Position numbers and translations under genes: made by a program. A model generated the notes under the pieces. That model was not told the DNA's origin and did not search any database. It saw only the letters and a list, made by a program, of their open reading frames with translations. Shown piece after piece: positions 1-8,096 of a DNA stretch of 64,000 bases. This stretch comes from Novosphingobium sp. ST904 (GTDB lineage Bacteria > Pseudomonadota > Alphaproteobacteria > Sphingomonadales > Sphingomonadaceae): positions 62,001-126,000 of the forward strand of contig NZ_LGJH01000159.1 in NCBI RefSeq assembly GCF_001298105.1, given 5' to 3'. Each line of letters starts with the position of its first letter. The stretch's first letter is position 1.

Positions 1-1046
1 ACCCGCGCGACGGTGAAGGCGCACAGGTCATCGACCTTGCCAGCCGCAATGTCCTGCCGCAGGTCACGCAGCGGAAGAAGGCGGACGGCCTCGGCCTTGC
101 CGCGGGCGTGCTGATCGTTGCCGCGCTGGGCGGCCTTACGCTGTGGTCGATGGATTCGGTGCGCAATTCGCCCGAAGGCCAGACCGCGCAGCCCGGCGCC
201 GCCGCCGTTCCGCAGCCCGGCGTTCCCGCACCGGCAGTGCCCGCGCCCGCCGCAGTCCCCGCTCAGCCGGTCGAACCGGGTGCGCCGCTGGCGGCTCCGG
301 CTCCGGCGCCCGTGCTTGCCGCAGACCCCGGCGCCAATCCCGCAGCCTCGGCCAATCCCTTCGCCAATCCCACGGTGGTGTTCGATGCAGGCGGCAATGC
401 CGTGTCCATGCCGTCCGCCGGTCCGGGGGGAGAGGCCAAGGCGGGCAACGCCAATGACGATTTCGCCGCGCGCATCGGCGGCACCGGCAGCACCGCCGCT
501 GCCGCGCGCACTTTCGACCCGACCACCACGGTCACGCAGGGCACGCTGATCCCGGCCGTGCTTGAAACCGCGATCGACACCGACGTGCCCGGTTACGTGC
601 GCGCCATCGTCTCCGCCGACGTGCGCAGCTTCGACGGGAAGCGCACGCTGATCCCGCGTTCCTCGCGCCTGATCGGCCAGTACAAGAGCGGCCTGACGGC
701 CGGCCAGAAGCGCGCCTATGTGATCTGGAGCCGCGTGATCCGGCCGGACGGCGTCTCGGTAAACCTTGGTTCGCCCGCCATTGCCTTCGGCGGTGAGACC
801 GGCCTTCCCGGCAAGGTCAACAGCCACTTCTTCGAGCGGTTCGGCTCGGCCATGCTGCTCTCCGTCGTGGGCGGGCTTTCCACGCTGGCCACCAGCGGTT
901 CGAGCGTGGTCGTCGGCGGCGGCCAGTCGGCGGCGGCGGCAGCGGTCCAGCAGAGCGGCAGCGTCGGCCCGACGATCCGGGTGCGGCAGGGGGAGCCGAT
1001 TCGCGTCTTCACCGCCAAGGACCTGGATTTCAGTCAGGTTCAGTGA
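1..1046 (+). CDS. virB10: VirB10/TrbI family type IV secretion protein (5' partial)
   Basis: This is the C-terminal 347 residues of a VirB10-like protein; the reading frame is open from base 3, so the start lies before the window. VirB10 spans inner and outer membranes and forms part of the type IV secretion core complex. A hydrophobic segment at about positions 95-145 (GLAAGVLIVAALGGLTLW) is the inner-membrane helix. A long Pro/Ala-rich periplasmic linker follows, then a conserved TrbI/VirB10 domain containing GTLIPAVLETAIDTDVPG and FGSAMLLSVVGG. It lies 6 bases upstream of virB11, the usual order. The cytoplasmic N-terminus cannot be seen. Confidence 0.9.
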   Translation, partial: PRDGEGAQVIDLASRNVLPQVTQRKKADGLGLAAGVLIVAALGGLTLWSMDSVRNSPEGQTAQPGAAAVPQPGVPAPAVPAPAAVPAQPVEPGAPLAAPAPAPVLAADPGANPAASANPFANPTVVFDAGGNAVSMPSAGPGGEAKAGNANDDFAARIGGTGSTAAAARTFDPTTTVTQGTLIPAVLETAIDTDVPGYVRAIVSADVRSFDGKRTLIPRSSRLIGQYKSGLTAGQKRAYVIWSRVIRPDGVSVNLGSPAIAFGGETGLPGKVNSHFFERFGSAMLLSVVGGLSTLATSGSSVVVGGGQSAAAAAVQQSGSVGPTIRVRQGEPIRVFTAKDLDFSQVQ

Positions 1047-1052
1047 GGCGTT

Positions 1053-2093
1053 ATGGCTGACGTTCTTTCCCTGCAAGGCGCCCCGTCCGGGGTGCTCCTG
1101 CCTGACGGCGAGCCTATGCAGGTCGCTGCGCGCTCGGTCTACCTCGATGCCTATCTGGCGCCGCTGCGCCCCTGGCTTGAGCGTGAGAGCGTAACGGAGA
1201 TCCTCGTCAACCGGCCCGGCGAAATCTGGGTGGAAGACGCGGCGCTTGCGGGCATGCAGCGCATCGCCTTACCGGAAATGGACAATCGCCTGCTCCAGCG
1301 CCTGGCCGAGCAGGTCGCGCGGATCAGCCATCAGGGCATCAATCGCGAGCATCCGCTGCTCTCCGCCACGCTTCCTGCCCATGGCGGGCAGAGCGGCGCG
1401 CGCATCCAGCTCGTGGGTCCGCCTGCGACACGCGCCAACTGGGCCATGGCGATCCGCCGCCACCGCCTGCTCGAACTGCCGCTGGACGCCTACGATCGCG
1501 GCCCTATCACGCCGCCCGCCGAAGAGCCCACGCCAGATGCCATGGCCGAACCGATTGCCTTCCTGCGCGATGCGATCCGCCGCCGCCGTACGATCCTGAT
1601 CTCAGGCGGTACTTCTACGGGCAAAACCACGTTCCTCAACGCCATGCTTTCGGAAATCCCGCAGCAGGAGCGCGTGGTTCTGGTGGAAGACACCGCCGAA
1701 CTGCGGCTGCCTGGCGCCAACGGGGTAGGGCTGATCGCGGTGAAGGGCGAACTGGGAGAGGCCAAGGTCTCCGCTAACGATCTTCTTCAGGCCGCCTTGC
1801 GCCTGCGCCCCGATCGCATCGTGCTGGGCGAACTGCGCGGCACCGAGACAGTCTCGTTCCTGCGCGCCATCAATACCGGGCACCCCGGCTCATTCTCGAC
1901 CGTGCACGCCAATACGCCGCGCGGCGCTCTTGAGCAGATCGCGCTGATGTCGATGCAGACCGGAATCGGCCTGACCCGCGCCGAGACGCTGGAATATGCC
2001 GCTTCGGTGATCGATATCGTCGTCCAGCTCGATCGCCAGGACGGCAAGCGCGGCATCAGCCAGATCGCCGAAACCGCTACGCTGGTCGGCTAG
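1053..2093 (+). CDS. virB11: VirB11 type IV secretion ATPase
   Basis: A 346-aa VirB11-family hexameric ATPase that powers type IV secretion from the cytoplasmic face of the inner membrane. The Walker A motif GGTSTGKT is at residues 185-192. It is followed by an acidic stretch (VVLVEDTAELRL), a Walker B-like region around LRLRPDRIVLGELRG, and the conserved His box GHPGSFSTVHANTP. Length fits the family. The ATG lies 6 bases after the virB10 stop, so the two are probably co-transcribed. No further vir genes follow, so virB11 is the last gene of a cluster whose other members lie to the left. Confidence 0.95.
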   Translation: MADVLSLQGAPSGVLLPDGEPMQVAARSVYLDAYLAPLRPWLERESVTEILVNRPGEIWVEDAALAGMQRIALPEMDNRLLQRLAEQVARISHQGINREHPLLSATLPAHGGQSGARIQLVGPPATRANWAMAIRRHRLLELPLDAYDRGPITPPAEEPTPDAMAEPIAFLRDAIRRRRTILISGGTSTGKTTFLNAMLSEIPQQERVVLVEDTAELRLPGANGVGLIAVKGELGEAKVSANDLLQAALRLRPDRIVLGELRGTETVSFLRAINTGHPGSFSTVHANTPRGALEQIALMSMQTGIGLTRAETLEYAASVIDIVVQLDRQDGKRGISQIAETATLVG

Positions 2094-2127
2094 GGGGTTT
2101 TCGTCATCCGCCTGCAGGCGGCGGGGG

Positions 2128-2304
2128 TCAGAAGTCCACGGCGATCCCGTTGCGCACCCAGTCGCCGTAGCGGGTCGGCGAAATGCCGTCCGGATCGGGC
2201 TCGGCCTTCTGCTCGGCCGGTTTCGGGGCGGGCTCGTTCGTCCAGTGGGTGGGCTTCGCGAAGCCTTCGGGACGTTGGGTGGCGCGCTGTGTCATGAAGC
2301 TCAT
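2128..2304 (-). CDS. DUF1674 / succinate dehydrogenase assembly factor 4-like small protein
   Basis: A 58-aa reading frame (55 aa if the second ATG at 2295 is used) ending in PTRYGDWVRNGIAVDF. That ending closely matches the invariant C-terminal signature of DUF1674/SDHAF4 proteins (PTRYGDWExKGRxxDF). In mitochondria SDHAF4 binds flavinylated SdhA during complex II assembly; the bacterial role is inferred from homology. The N-terminal half is charged and probably disordered, as is normal in the family. It is divergent from rsmB, with about 45 bases between the starts. It is easy to miss because of its size. Confidence 0.8.
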   Translation of the reverse strand: MSFMTQRATQRPEGFAKPTHWTNEPAPKPAEQKAEPDPDGISPTRYGDWVRNGIAVDF

Positions 2305-2349
2305 GTGGTGGAGGTAGCGCGAAAACGCAATCCGCTATAGGGGCTGCAC

Positions 2350-3578
2350 ATGGACATTCCCGGCCTTCCCGCGCGCGTGCCGCGCTCAACCTTATCGATG
2401 CCGTGCTGCGGCGGGGCGAAACGCTCGACCAGGCGGGCGGCTCCGCGCTGGCCCGCGTGGGCGGAGACGCTGACCGGGCGCTTGCCCGCGCCATTGCCGG
2501 CGAGGTGCTGCGCTGGCGCACCGACCTTGACGAACTGATCGACAGCGCCACCCGCCTGCCGCTCGCGCCCGACGCGAAGGCGCGCGCGGTGCTCCAGATC
2601 ATGCTCGCGCAGGTACTGCGGCTGGAGACGCCCGGCCACGCGGTGATCGCCACCGGCCTGCCGCTGTTGATGGGCGGTCCGCGCCGGCTCGCGCACGGCG
2701 TGTTCTCGACCGTCACCAAGGGCGGTGCGCAGCTTCCCGATGTGCCGACCCTGCCCGAGGACGTCGCGGGCCGCTGGGGCGTGCGCGCCGAGGCGATCGC
2801 GGCGGGGCTGGCCGAGCCGCCGCCGCTGGACCTGGCGCTGCGTCATCCCGAACAGACCGCCGAATGGTCCGAGCGCCTGGGCGGAACCTCGCTGATGCCC
2901 GGCCACGTCCGCCTTGCGCGCGGTACGGCGGTGGAGCACCTCGAAGGATTCCGCGACGGCGCCTGGTGGGTGCAGGATCTCGCCGCGAGCCTGCCGGCGC
3001 GTCTGCTGGGCGCGGGTGAAGGAAAGCGGGTGCTCGATCTGTGCGCCGCGCCGGGCGGCAAGACGCTGCAACTGGCGGCGGCGGGCTGGCAGGTCACCGC
3101 GCTCGACAATTCCAAGCGCCGCCTCGAGCGCCTGCGCGACAACCTGAAGCGCATCGGCCTCGAAGCCGAAGTGGTGCAGGCCGATGTGCTGACGTGGGAG
3201 CCGGAAGAAGCGTTCGATGCGATCCTGCTCGATGCGCCCTGCACGGCAACCGGCACCGCGCGCCGCCATCCCGACGTGCTCCACCGCATTGGCGAGCGCC
3301 AGATCGAGGACATGACCGCGCTTCAGGAGAAGATGTTGGAACGCGCTTCGGGCTGGCTCAAGCCGGGCGGGCGTCTGGTCTATGCGGTCTGCTCGATGGA
3401 GCCGGAAGAGGGCGAGGAACAGGCCGAGAAGGTCTCGCTCACCGGGGTTCCGGTCACGGCCTCCGAATTGCCCGAAGGACTCGTACCCACGGCCGAGGGC
3501 TGGGTGCGGACCGATCCGGGGATGCTGGCGGAGGTCGGCGGGCTTGACGGGTTCTTCGTTGGCCGCTGGCAGAAATAA
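2350..3578 (+). CDS. rsmB: 16S rRNA (cytosine-C5)-methyltransferase RsmB-like, frameshifted near its start
   Basis: Sun/NOL1/NOP2-family RNA m5C methyltransferase, about 409 aa once repaired. It has an N-terminal NusB-like RNA-binding domain, then a Rossmann domain with SAM motif LCAAPGGKTLQL. Both cysteine motifs are present: DAPCTATGTARRHPDV and the catalytic VYAVCSMEPEEGE. The natural start appears to be ATG 2350 (MDIPGLPAR). The frame then shifts at about 2371-2380, in a GCGCGCG tract, into the frame carrying AALNLIDAVLRRGETLDQ. One inserted C restores a continuous protein. Without repair the longest frame starts at a GTG at 2403 and loses about 18 residues. This is probably a sequencing error. 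Confidence 0.88.
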
Positions 3579-3584
3579 GCACGG

Positions 3585-3653
3585 GAAGTTCCGGGGGATG
3601 ATCCCCCGGAACTTCGCCATATCGATATTGGCGCGCCGCTATCCGCGGCGCGC
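3585..3653. terminator. Tandem hairpins between convergent genes (likely bidirectional terminator)
   Basis: Two perfect hairpins sit between rsmB (ends 3578) and the convergent PEP-CTERM gene (ends 3667). The first is a 15-bp stem, 3585-3599 with 3601-3615, around a single central G. The second is a 9-bp GC stem, 3631-3639 with 3645-3653, around a TATCC loop. Neither has a T-tract, so Rho-independent termination is inferred from position and stem strength only. Confidence 0.5.
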
Positions 3654-3666
3654 AGGCTTCATGGTT

Positions 3667-4743
3667 TCAGGCCGCGACGGCGCGGCGGCGGCGCCAGAAC
3701 ACCAGCGCTCCGAGACCCAGCGCGAACAGGCCGACCATGCCCGGCTCCGGCACGTCGGTGCTGCCGCCCGAAGTGCTGCCGCCAGAACTGGTCGAGGTGC
3801 CCGGATCGCCGCCCGGCGTGTACCCGCCGGTATAGGTGCCCACGTGCATCTCGCCGTTCTGCACGAGATTGCCGAACACGGCCGAGCCCTGGATGTAGTT
3901 CGAGGTCGTCGCATTGGCGCCCGGCGCGAGAACCGAGCCGCCCCATGCCGTGGCCAGCGAAAGATCGTCGGCCTCGTAGAAGTTCCAGACGACATGTTCG
4001 CCGAGGTTGGCGGTGCCGCCGAGGAAGTTGTCGTCCAGCTTGATCGACGTGCCCGAAACGTTGACGATCGCCGTGTCGGCGCCGTTGAGGTTGAACTTGA
4101 TCTCGCCGATCTTGTCGAGGTCGGCGGCGGAGATGTTGAACACGGCCACGCCGTTGGCATCGGGCTGGGCGTTGAACGTGCCGGTATTGCCGCTGATCGA
4201 GAGCTGGCTGTTGGCCGTCTCGGTGCTCATCGAGTGGCTGAGTCCCTCCATCGAGGTTTCGATGAGGCTCTTCTGCTGGGTGAGGTTCTGGGCGAACTGC
4301 GGGTCGCTGGAGGCGAGGCCCGAGGTCACGGTGTTGTTGTTGACGTTGGTGTTGCTGATCGTGCCGCCCACCAGCACCGTCTGTGCCGCGCCGTTGAGGT
4401 TGAGCCCGCTGTTGACGTTGCCGCCGACAACCGCGCCGGAGCCGTTGTTGAGGTTCTTGTAGCCGCCGTTGACGTCGCCCACCACCGTCAGCCCCGGCGT
4501 GCCGGTGCTGGAGGCGGGCAGGGCGGTGATCTGGTAGTTCGAGGCATTGCCGTCGAGATTGCCGCCTACGAAGGTCCGGCCCTCCACTTCCGACGAGGAC
4601 GTGAGATCGCCCAGCACCACGAGGTTCCAGGTCTTCAGCACGTCGATCCCGGCGATCATGCCCGAGGAGGCAAGCACGGGGCTGGCCGCGAAGGCGACGG
4701 CGGCAACAGCAACGGAAAGTGACAGCTTGCGGAGACGGGACAT
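3667..4743 (-). CDS. Choice-of-anchor A family protein with PEP-CTERM sorting signal
   Basis: A 358-aa secreted protein. An ATG at 4743 is preferred over the upstream in-frame ATG (4842) because it starts directly on a signal peptide (MSRLRKLSLSVAVAAVAFAA, cleaved near VLA-SS). The body matches the choice-of-anchor A domain (WNLVVLGDLTSSSEVEGRTFVGGNL) and has many Asn/Gly-rich beta-type repeats. The C-terminus carries a Ser/Gly linker, then VPEPGMVGLFALGLGALVF and WRRRR: the PEP motif, transmembrane helix and basic tail recognised by exosortase. It is therefore expected to be sorted to the cell envelope or exported with polysaccharide. No exosortase gene lies in this window. Confidence 0.88.
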   Translation of the reverse strand: MSRLRKLSLSVAVAAVAFAASPVLASSGMIAGIDVLKTWNLVVLGDLTSSSEVEGRTFVGGNLDGNASNYQITALPASSTGTPGLTVVGDVNGGYKNLNNGSGAVVGGNVNSGLNLNGAAQTVLVGGTISNTNVNNNTVTSGLASSDPQFAQNLTQQKSLIETSMEGLSHSMSTETANSQLSISGNTGTFNAQPDANGVAVFNISAADLDKIGEIKFNLNGADTAIVNVSGTSIKLDDNFLGGTANLGEHVVWNFYEADDLSLATAWGGSVLAPGANATTSNYIQGSAVFGNLVQNGEMHVGTYTGGYTPGGDPGTSTSSGGSTSGGSTDVPEPGMVGLFALGLGALVFWRRRRAVAA

Positions 4744-4817
4744 GTGCGGGACTCGCCAGAATAACGGAGCAATGAGCGAGCTAAGTACTTGTCCCTTGTG
4801 TTTTGGATACTGCCCGT

Positions 4818-4848
4818 TTCGCCGTGTCTCATGGTGAGACACGGCGAA
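4818..4848. promoter_or_regulatory. 14-bp perfect inverted repeat upstream of the PEP-CTERM gene
   Basis: TTCGCCGTGTCTCA and its exact complement are separated by TGG. The repeat lies 75-105 bases upstream of the PEP-CTERM gene start at 4743. It could be a dimeric regulator operator or a leader hairpin. No regulator is assigned. Confidence 0.4.
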
Positions 4849-4938
4849 GAGTCATCCCTTACGAACAGTTAACGCGGGCGATGTCTCGCCTTGTCCCATC
4901 CGAGGGAAGGGCCGGGCAGGGCCGCGCCGCGCTTCAGG

Positions 4939-5483
4939 TCAGGCCTTGACCTTGTTCTGGAAGCTCTTGCGCAGCTTCATCAGCTTGGGCGGGATGACCG
5001 CGAGGCAATAGGGGTTCCGCTGGCCTTCACCGTCCCAGTATTCCTGGTGGTAGTCTTCGGCCGGATACCATTCGTCGTTCTGCCTGCCATCGGCGAATCC
5101 TTCGATCGTGGTCACGACCTTGCCGCCGTTGTCCTCGTTCGAACGGGCGATGGCGGCTTCGGCTCGGCAGCCTGCGCATCGTCGAGCGGGAAGATCGCCG
5201 AGCGGTACTGCGTGCCCACGTCGTTGCCCTGGCGGTTGAGCTGCGTCGGGTCATGGGTGCCCATGAACACGTCGAGCAGATCGCCATAGGACAGGACCGA
5301 AGGGTCGTAGTTCACGCGGATCGCTTCGGCATGGCCAGTGTCGCCGCCGCAGACCTGCTTGTAGGTCGGGCTCGGCACTGTGCCGCCGATATAGCCGCTT
5401 TCCACGGAGTCCACGCCGATGACGTCGCGGAACACCGCTTCGGTGCACCAGAAGCACCCGCCTGCCACGATTGCCGTTTCCAT
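4939..5483 (-). CDS. msrA: Peptide-methionine (S)-S-oxide reductase MsrA, frameshifted
   Basis: MsrA repairs oxidised methionine by reducing the S-epimer of methionine sulfoxide. The catalytic motif GGCFWCTEAVF is at residues 8-18, followed by GYIGGTVPSPTYKQVCGGDTGHAE and VFMGTHDPTQLNRQGNDVGTQYRS. The frame breaks at about 5163, after DDAQAAE. The neighbouring frame continues with the family C-terminus (VTTIEGFADGRQ, WYPAEDYHQEYW, SFQNKVKA) and stops at 4939. One inserted base gives a normal 181-aa enzyme. Probably a sequencing error; the gene stands alone on this strand. Confidence 0.92.
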
Positions 5484-5602
5484 GTCTGATTCAATTCCTC
5501 AAATGCGCGAAGTTTGTCGCTAGATAGGTACACTTGGATGGGTTGTCATTGGGCGGCCGGAAACTAGGTTCATTCGCGACCAGAGTTCCACGGGAGAATC
5601 AC

Positions 5603-6463
5603 ATGCGCCGCGCCCTGATCGCCCTTTCCTCGTTCCTCGGCGTTATCGCCATGCCCACCGCGGCCATGGCTGCCGAGGAGAATACCGAAGCGGAAGCCTG
5701 CAAGGGCTGCGAGGCGCTGCTCGAACTGGCCGCCTCCAGCCCCTCGCGCAAGGAAGACCGCGTGCGCGACAAGTATCGCCACCCGGTGGAGACATTGAGC
5801 TTCTTCCGCGTCGCGCCGACCATGAAGGTGGGCGAATATGCGCCGGGCGGGGAATGGTACTCGCGCCTGCTCGGGCTTTACCTCGGCCAGCAGGGCCATC
5901 TCGTCGGACTCTACTTCAATCCCGATGCTCCGGCCTTCAAGCCCGAGACGAAGGAGGGCATCCGCAAGGGCGCGGCGGGCTATCCGGCCGATGTCGCCAA
6001 GTTCACCGGTATCCCGGCCGACAGGTTCGCCGCCTATACGCTCGGCGCGATCCCCGAAGGCGAGAAGGGCACGTTCGACGTCATCATCGTGCCGCGCATG
6101 ATGCATAACCTGCTGCGCTGGAACATCGCCGGCAGCGAGTTCGCGGCGATGCGCGACCTGCTCAAGCCCGGCGGGCTGGTCGGCGTTGAACAGCACCGCG
6201 CTCGTCCCGATGCTCCGGCCAACTATGCCGACGGCTCGAAGGGCTACTTGCGCGAGGCCGACGTGGTCCGCTTCATGAAGGACAACGGCTTCGATCTGGT
6301 CGCCCGGTCCGAGATCAGCGCCAACCCCAAGGACACCGCCAACTGGCCGGACGGCGTCTGGACCCTGCCGCCCACCCTGGCGCTCAAGGACAAGGACCGC
6401 GAGAAGTATCAGGCGATCGGCGAGAGCGACCGGATGACCCTTCTGTTCCGCAAGCGGGACTGA
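5603..6463 (+). CDS. Secreted class I SAM-dependent methyltransferase-like protein (COG4798)
   Basis: A 286-aa protein with a signal peptide (MRRALIALSSFLGVIAMPTAAMA), implying a periplasmic location. The start at 5603 is chosen because it opens the signal peptide and has a GGGAG ribosome binding site just upstream. The mature part resembles COG4798 predicted methyltransferases: VGEYAPGGEWYSRLLGLYL, FDVIIVPRMMHNLL and LLKPGGLVGVEQHRA. Substrate is unknown, and methyl transfer outside the cytoplasm would be odd because SAM is cytoplasmic, so the fold may serve another purpose. It ends 14 bases before aguB. Confidence 0.8.
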   Translation: MRRALIALSSFLGVIAMPTAAMAAEENTEAEACKGCEALLELAASSPSRKEDRVRDKYRHPVETLSFFRVAPTMKVGEYAPGGEWYSRLLGLYLGQQGHLVGLYFNPDAPAFKPETKEGIRKGAAGYPADVAKFTGIPADRFAAYTLGAIPEGEKGTFDVIIVPRMMHNLLRWNIAGSEFAAMRDLLKPGGLVGVEQHRARPDAPANYADGSKGYLREADVVRFMKDNGFDLVARSEISANPKDTANWPDGVWTLPPTLALKDKDREKYQAIGESDRMTLLFRKRD

Positions 6464-6477
6464 TAAGGGCGCGCCTT

Positions 6478-7340
6478 ATGACCGAGATTACCGTTGCCGC
6501 GCTCCAGTTGGCGCTCAATTCCGCCGACGAGGGCGAAAACATCGCTGCCGTCTCCACGCTGGTCGAGGAAGCCGCTGCAAAGGGTGCGCAGATCGTGCTG
6601 CCGCCCGAACTGTTCTCCGGCCCCTATTTCTGCAAGGTGGAGGAAGAGGAACTCTTCGTCCTGGCGCGCCCGACCGAGCAGCATCCCTCGGTGATCGCGA
6701 TGAAGGCGCTGGCGAAGGCGCTGAAGATCGTCATTCCCACCAGTTTCTTCGAGCGCGACGGCCACCACTACTACAATACGCTCGCCATGATCGGCACTGA
6801 CGGCGAGATCATCGGCACCTATCGGAAGAGCCACATTCCCGACGGCCCCGGCTACGAGGAAAAGTACTACTTCCGCCCCGGCAACGACGGGTTCAAGGTC
6901 TGGGACGTGCTCGGCACCAAAGTTGGTGTGGGCGTCTGCTGGGACCAGTGGTACCCCGAATGCGCGCGGGTGATGGCGCTGATGGGGGCGGAACTGCTGT
7001 TCTATCCCACCGCCATCGGCTCGGAGCCTTACGATGCCACGCTCGACACCAGCCGCATGTGGCGCCGCGCCATGATCGGCCACTCGGTATCGAACTGCAT
7101 GCCGGTGATCGCCGCCAACCGCATCGGCGTCGAATCGGAATGCGGTACCGAGCAGACCTTCTACGGGCACTCGTTCATCACCGACGAATGGGGTGATTAC
7201 CTCGCCGAGTTCGGCAAGGAAGAGACCGGCGTGCTGGTTTCCACGCTCGATCTCGCGCGTGCGGCCAGGCACGCGCGGGCATGGGCTTCTTCCGCGATCG
7301 CCGCCCGCAGCTTTATACGCGCATCGCGCAGGATATCTGA
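6478..7340 (+). CDS. aguB: N-carbamoylputrescine amidase AguB, frameshifted near the 3' end
   Basis: A nitrilase-superfamily hydrolase that converts N-carbamoylputrescine to putrescine, CO2 and ammonia in the agmatine route to polyamines. The Glu-Lys-Cys triad is visible in LPPELFSGPYF, YRKSHIPDGPGY and VGVCWDQWYPECAR. The frame breaks at about 7271 (AARHARAWASS). Adding one C restores a tail reading RAGMGFFRDRRPQLYTRIAQ and a stop at 7340, giving 287 aa, the usual length. The uncorrected frame would run on into folK. Probably a sequencing error. Confidence 0.9.
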
Positions 7341-7385
7341 TACAAGTCCCGACAGTTACGGCATAATCGGGGGAGGGCAGCGGCC

Positions 7386-7895
7386 TTGGCCAAGCATCAG
7401 TATCTCGTCGCGCTGGGTTCCAACATGCGCCACCATCGCCACGGCGGGCCTCGCAAGGTGCTCGCCGCGGCGCTCTCGGCGCTGGGCCGGGGCAAGATGG
7501 AAGTGCTCGCCGCCTCCCCGGTGATCGAGACCGCGCCGCTCGGCCCCTCGCGCCGCCGCTACGCCAACGGCGTTGCGCTGGTGCGCAGCAAGCGGGAGCC
7601 TGACGAGATGCTGCACAAATTGCGTAAAATCGAGCACAAGTTCGGCCGCCGCCGCCTCGGCCGGGCCTGGGGGGCGCGCGTGCTGGACCTTGATCTCGTG
7701 CTCTGGAACGGCGGCCCCTGGGCGGGCGGAGAGGGCGAGGAAAGCCTTGTCCTGCCTCACCCCGCCTTCCGCGCGCGTGATTTTGTGCTCGGCCCGGCCC
7801 GGCGAATTGCCGGCACCTGGCGTGACCCTTTGACAGGTCTTACGATTAATCAGCTTCATGCCCGCTTGACCAAGCCTCGCCCTGCCCTTAGGTGA
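7386..7895 (+). CDS. folK: 2-amino-4-hydroxy-6-hydroxymethyldihydropteridine pyrophosphokinase
   Basis: A 169-aa HPPK that transfers pyrophosphate from ATP to 6-hydroxymethyl-7,8-dihydropterin in folate biosynthesis. It shows the N-terminal YLVALGSNM motif, the ASPVIETAPLG region, the catalytic signature WGARVLDLDLVLW, and LVLPHPAFRARDFVLGPARRIA. The start is a TTG at 7386 preceded by a GGGGGAGGGCA ribosome binding site. It follows aguB by 45 bases and precedes tRNA-Lys. Confidence 0.92.
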   Translation: MAKHQYLVALGSNMRHHRHGGPRKVLAAALSALGRGKMEVLAASPVIETAPLGPSRRRYANGVALVRSKREPDEMLHKLRKIEHKFGRRRLGRAWGARVLDLDLVLWNGGPWAGGEGEESLVLPHPAFRARDFVLGPARRIAGTWRDPLTGLTINQLHARLTKPRPALR

Positions 7896-7935
7896 CCCCT
7901 TCCGCAGCCGCTTCGCGTGCTGCGCCCGGTAACGG

Positions 7936-8011
7936 GGGCCCTTAGCTCAGTCGGTAGAGCAACTGACTTTTAATCAGTAGGTCGCTGGTTCGAACCCAGC
8001 AGGGCTCACCA
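7936..8011 (+). tRNA. tRNA-Lys (anticodon TTT)
   Basis: A complete 76-nt cloverleaf. The acceptor stem GGGCCCT (7936-7942) pairs with AGGGCTC (8001-8007). A D-arm GCTC/GAGC, a 5-bp anticodon stem ACTGA/TCAGT with TTT at 7969-7971, and a TPC arm containing GGTTCGAACC follow. The discriminator A and the CCA end (8009-8011) are encoded. A short T-rich stretch follows. Confidence 0.97.
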
Positions 8012-8096
8012 TCTTTTTCATCCATTTTCACGAGGTGCGGTGGGTTGCCTGCGGGCTTTCCGCTGGGCGTTGTCGTGGCTCAGCAGATTACCCGGC

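Noticed and set aside
2301..3620. 439-codon minus-strand frame opposite rsmB
   Set aside because: Composition unlike a protein family and fully covered by a recognised methyltransferase.
3667..4722. Plus-strand frame opposite the PEP-CTERM gene
   Set aside because: Val/Ala/Gly-rich shadow; the minus strand has signal peptide, domain and sorting motif.
4744..4817. Possible sigma-54 promoter for the PEP-CTERM gene
   Set aside because: A TGGC box is present but no correctly spaced TGC element follows.
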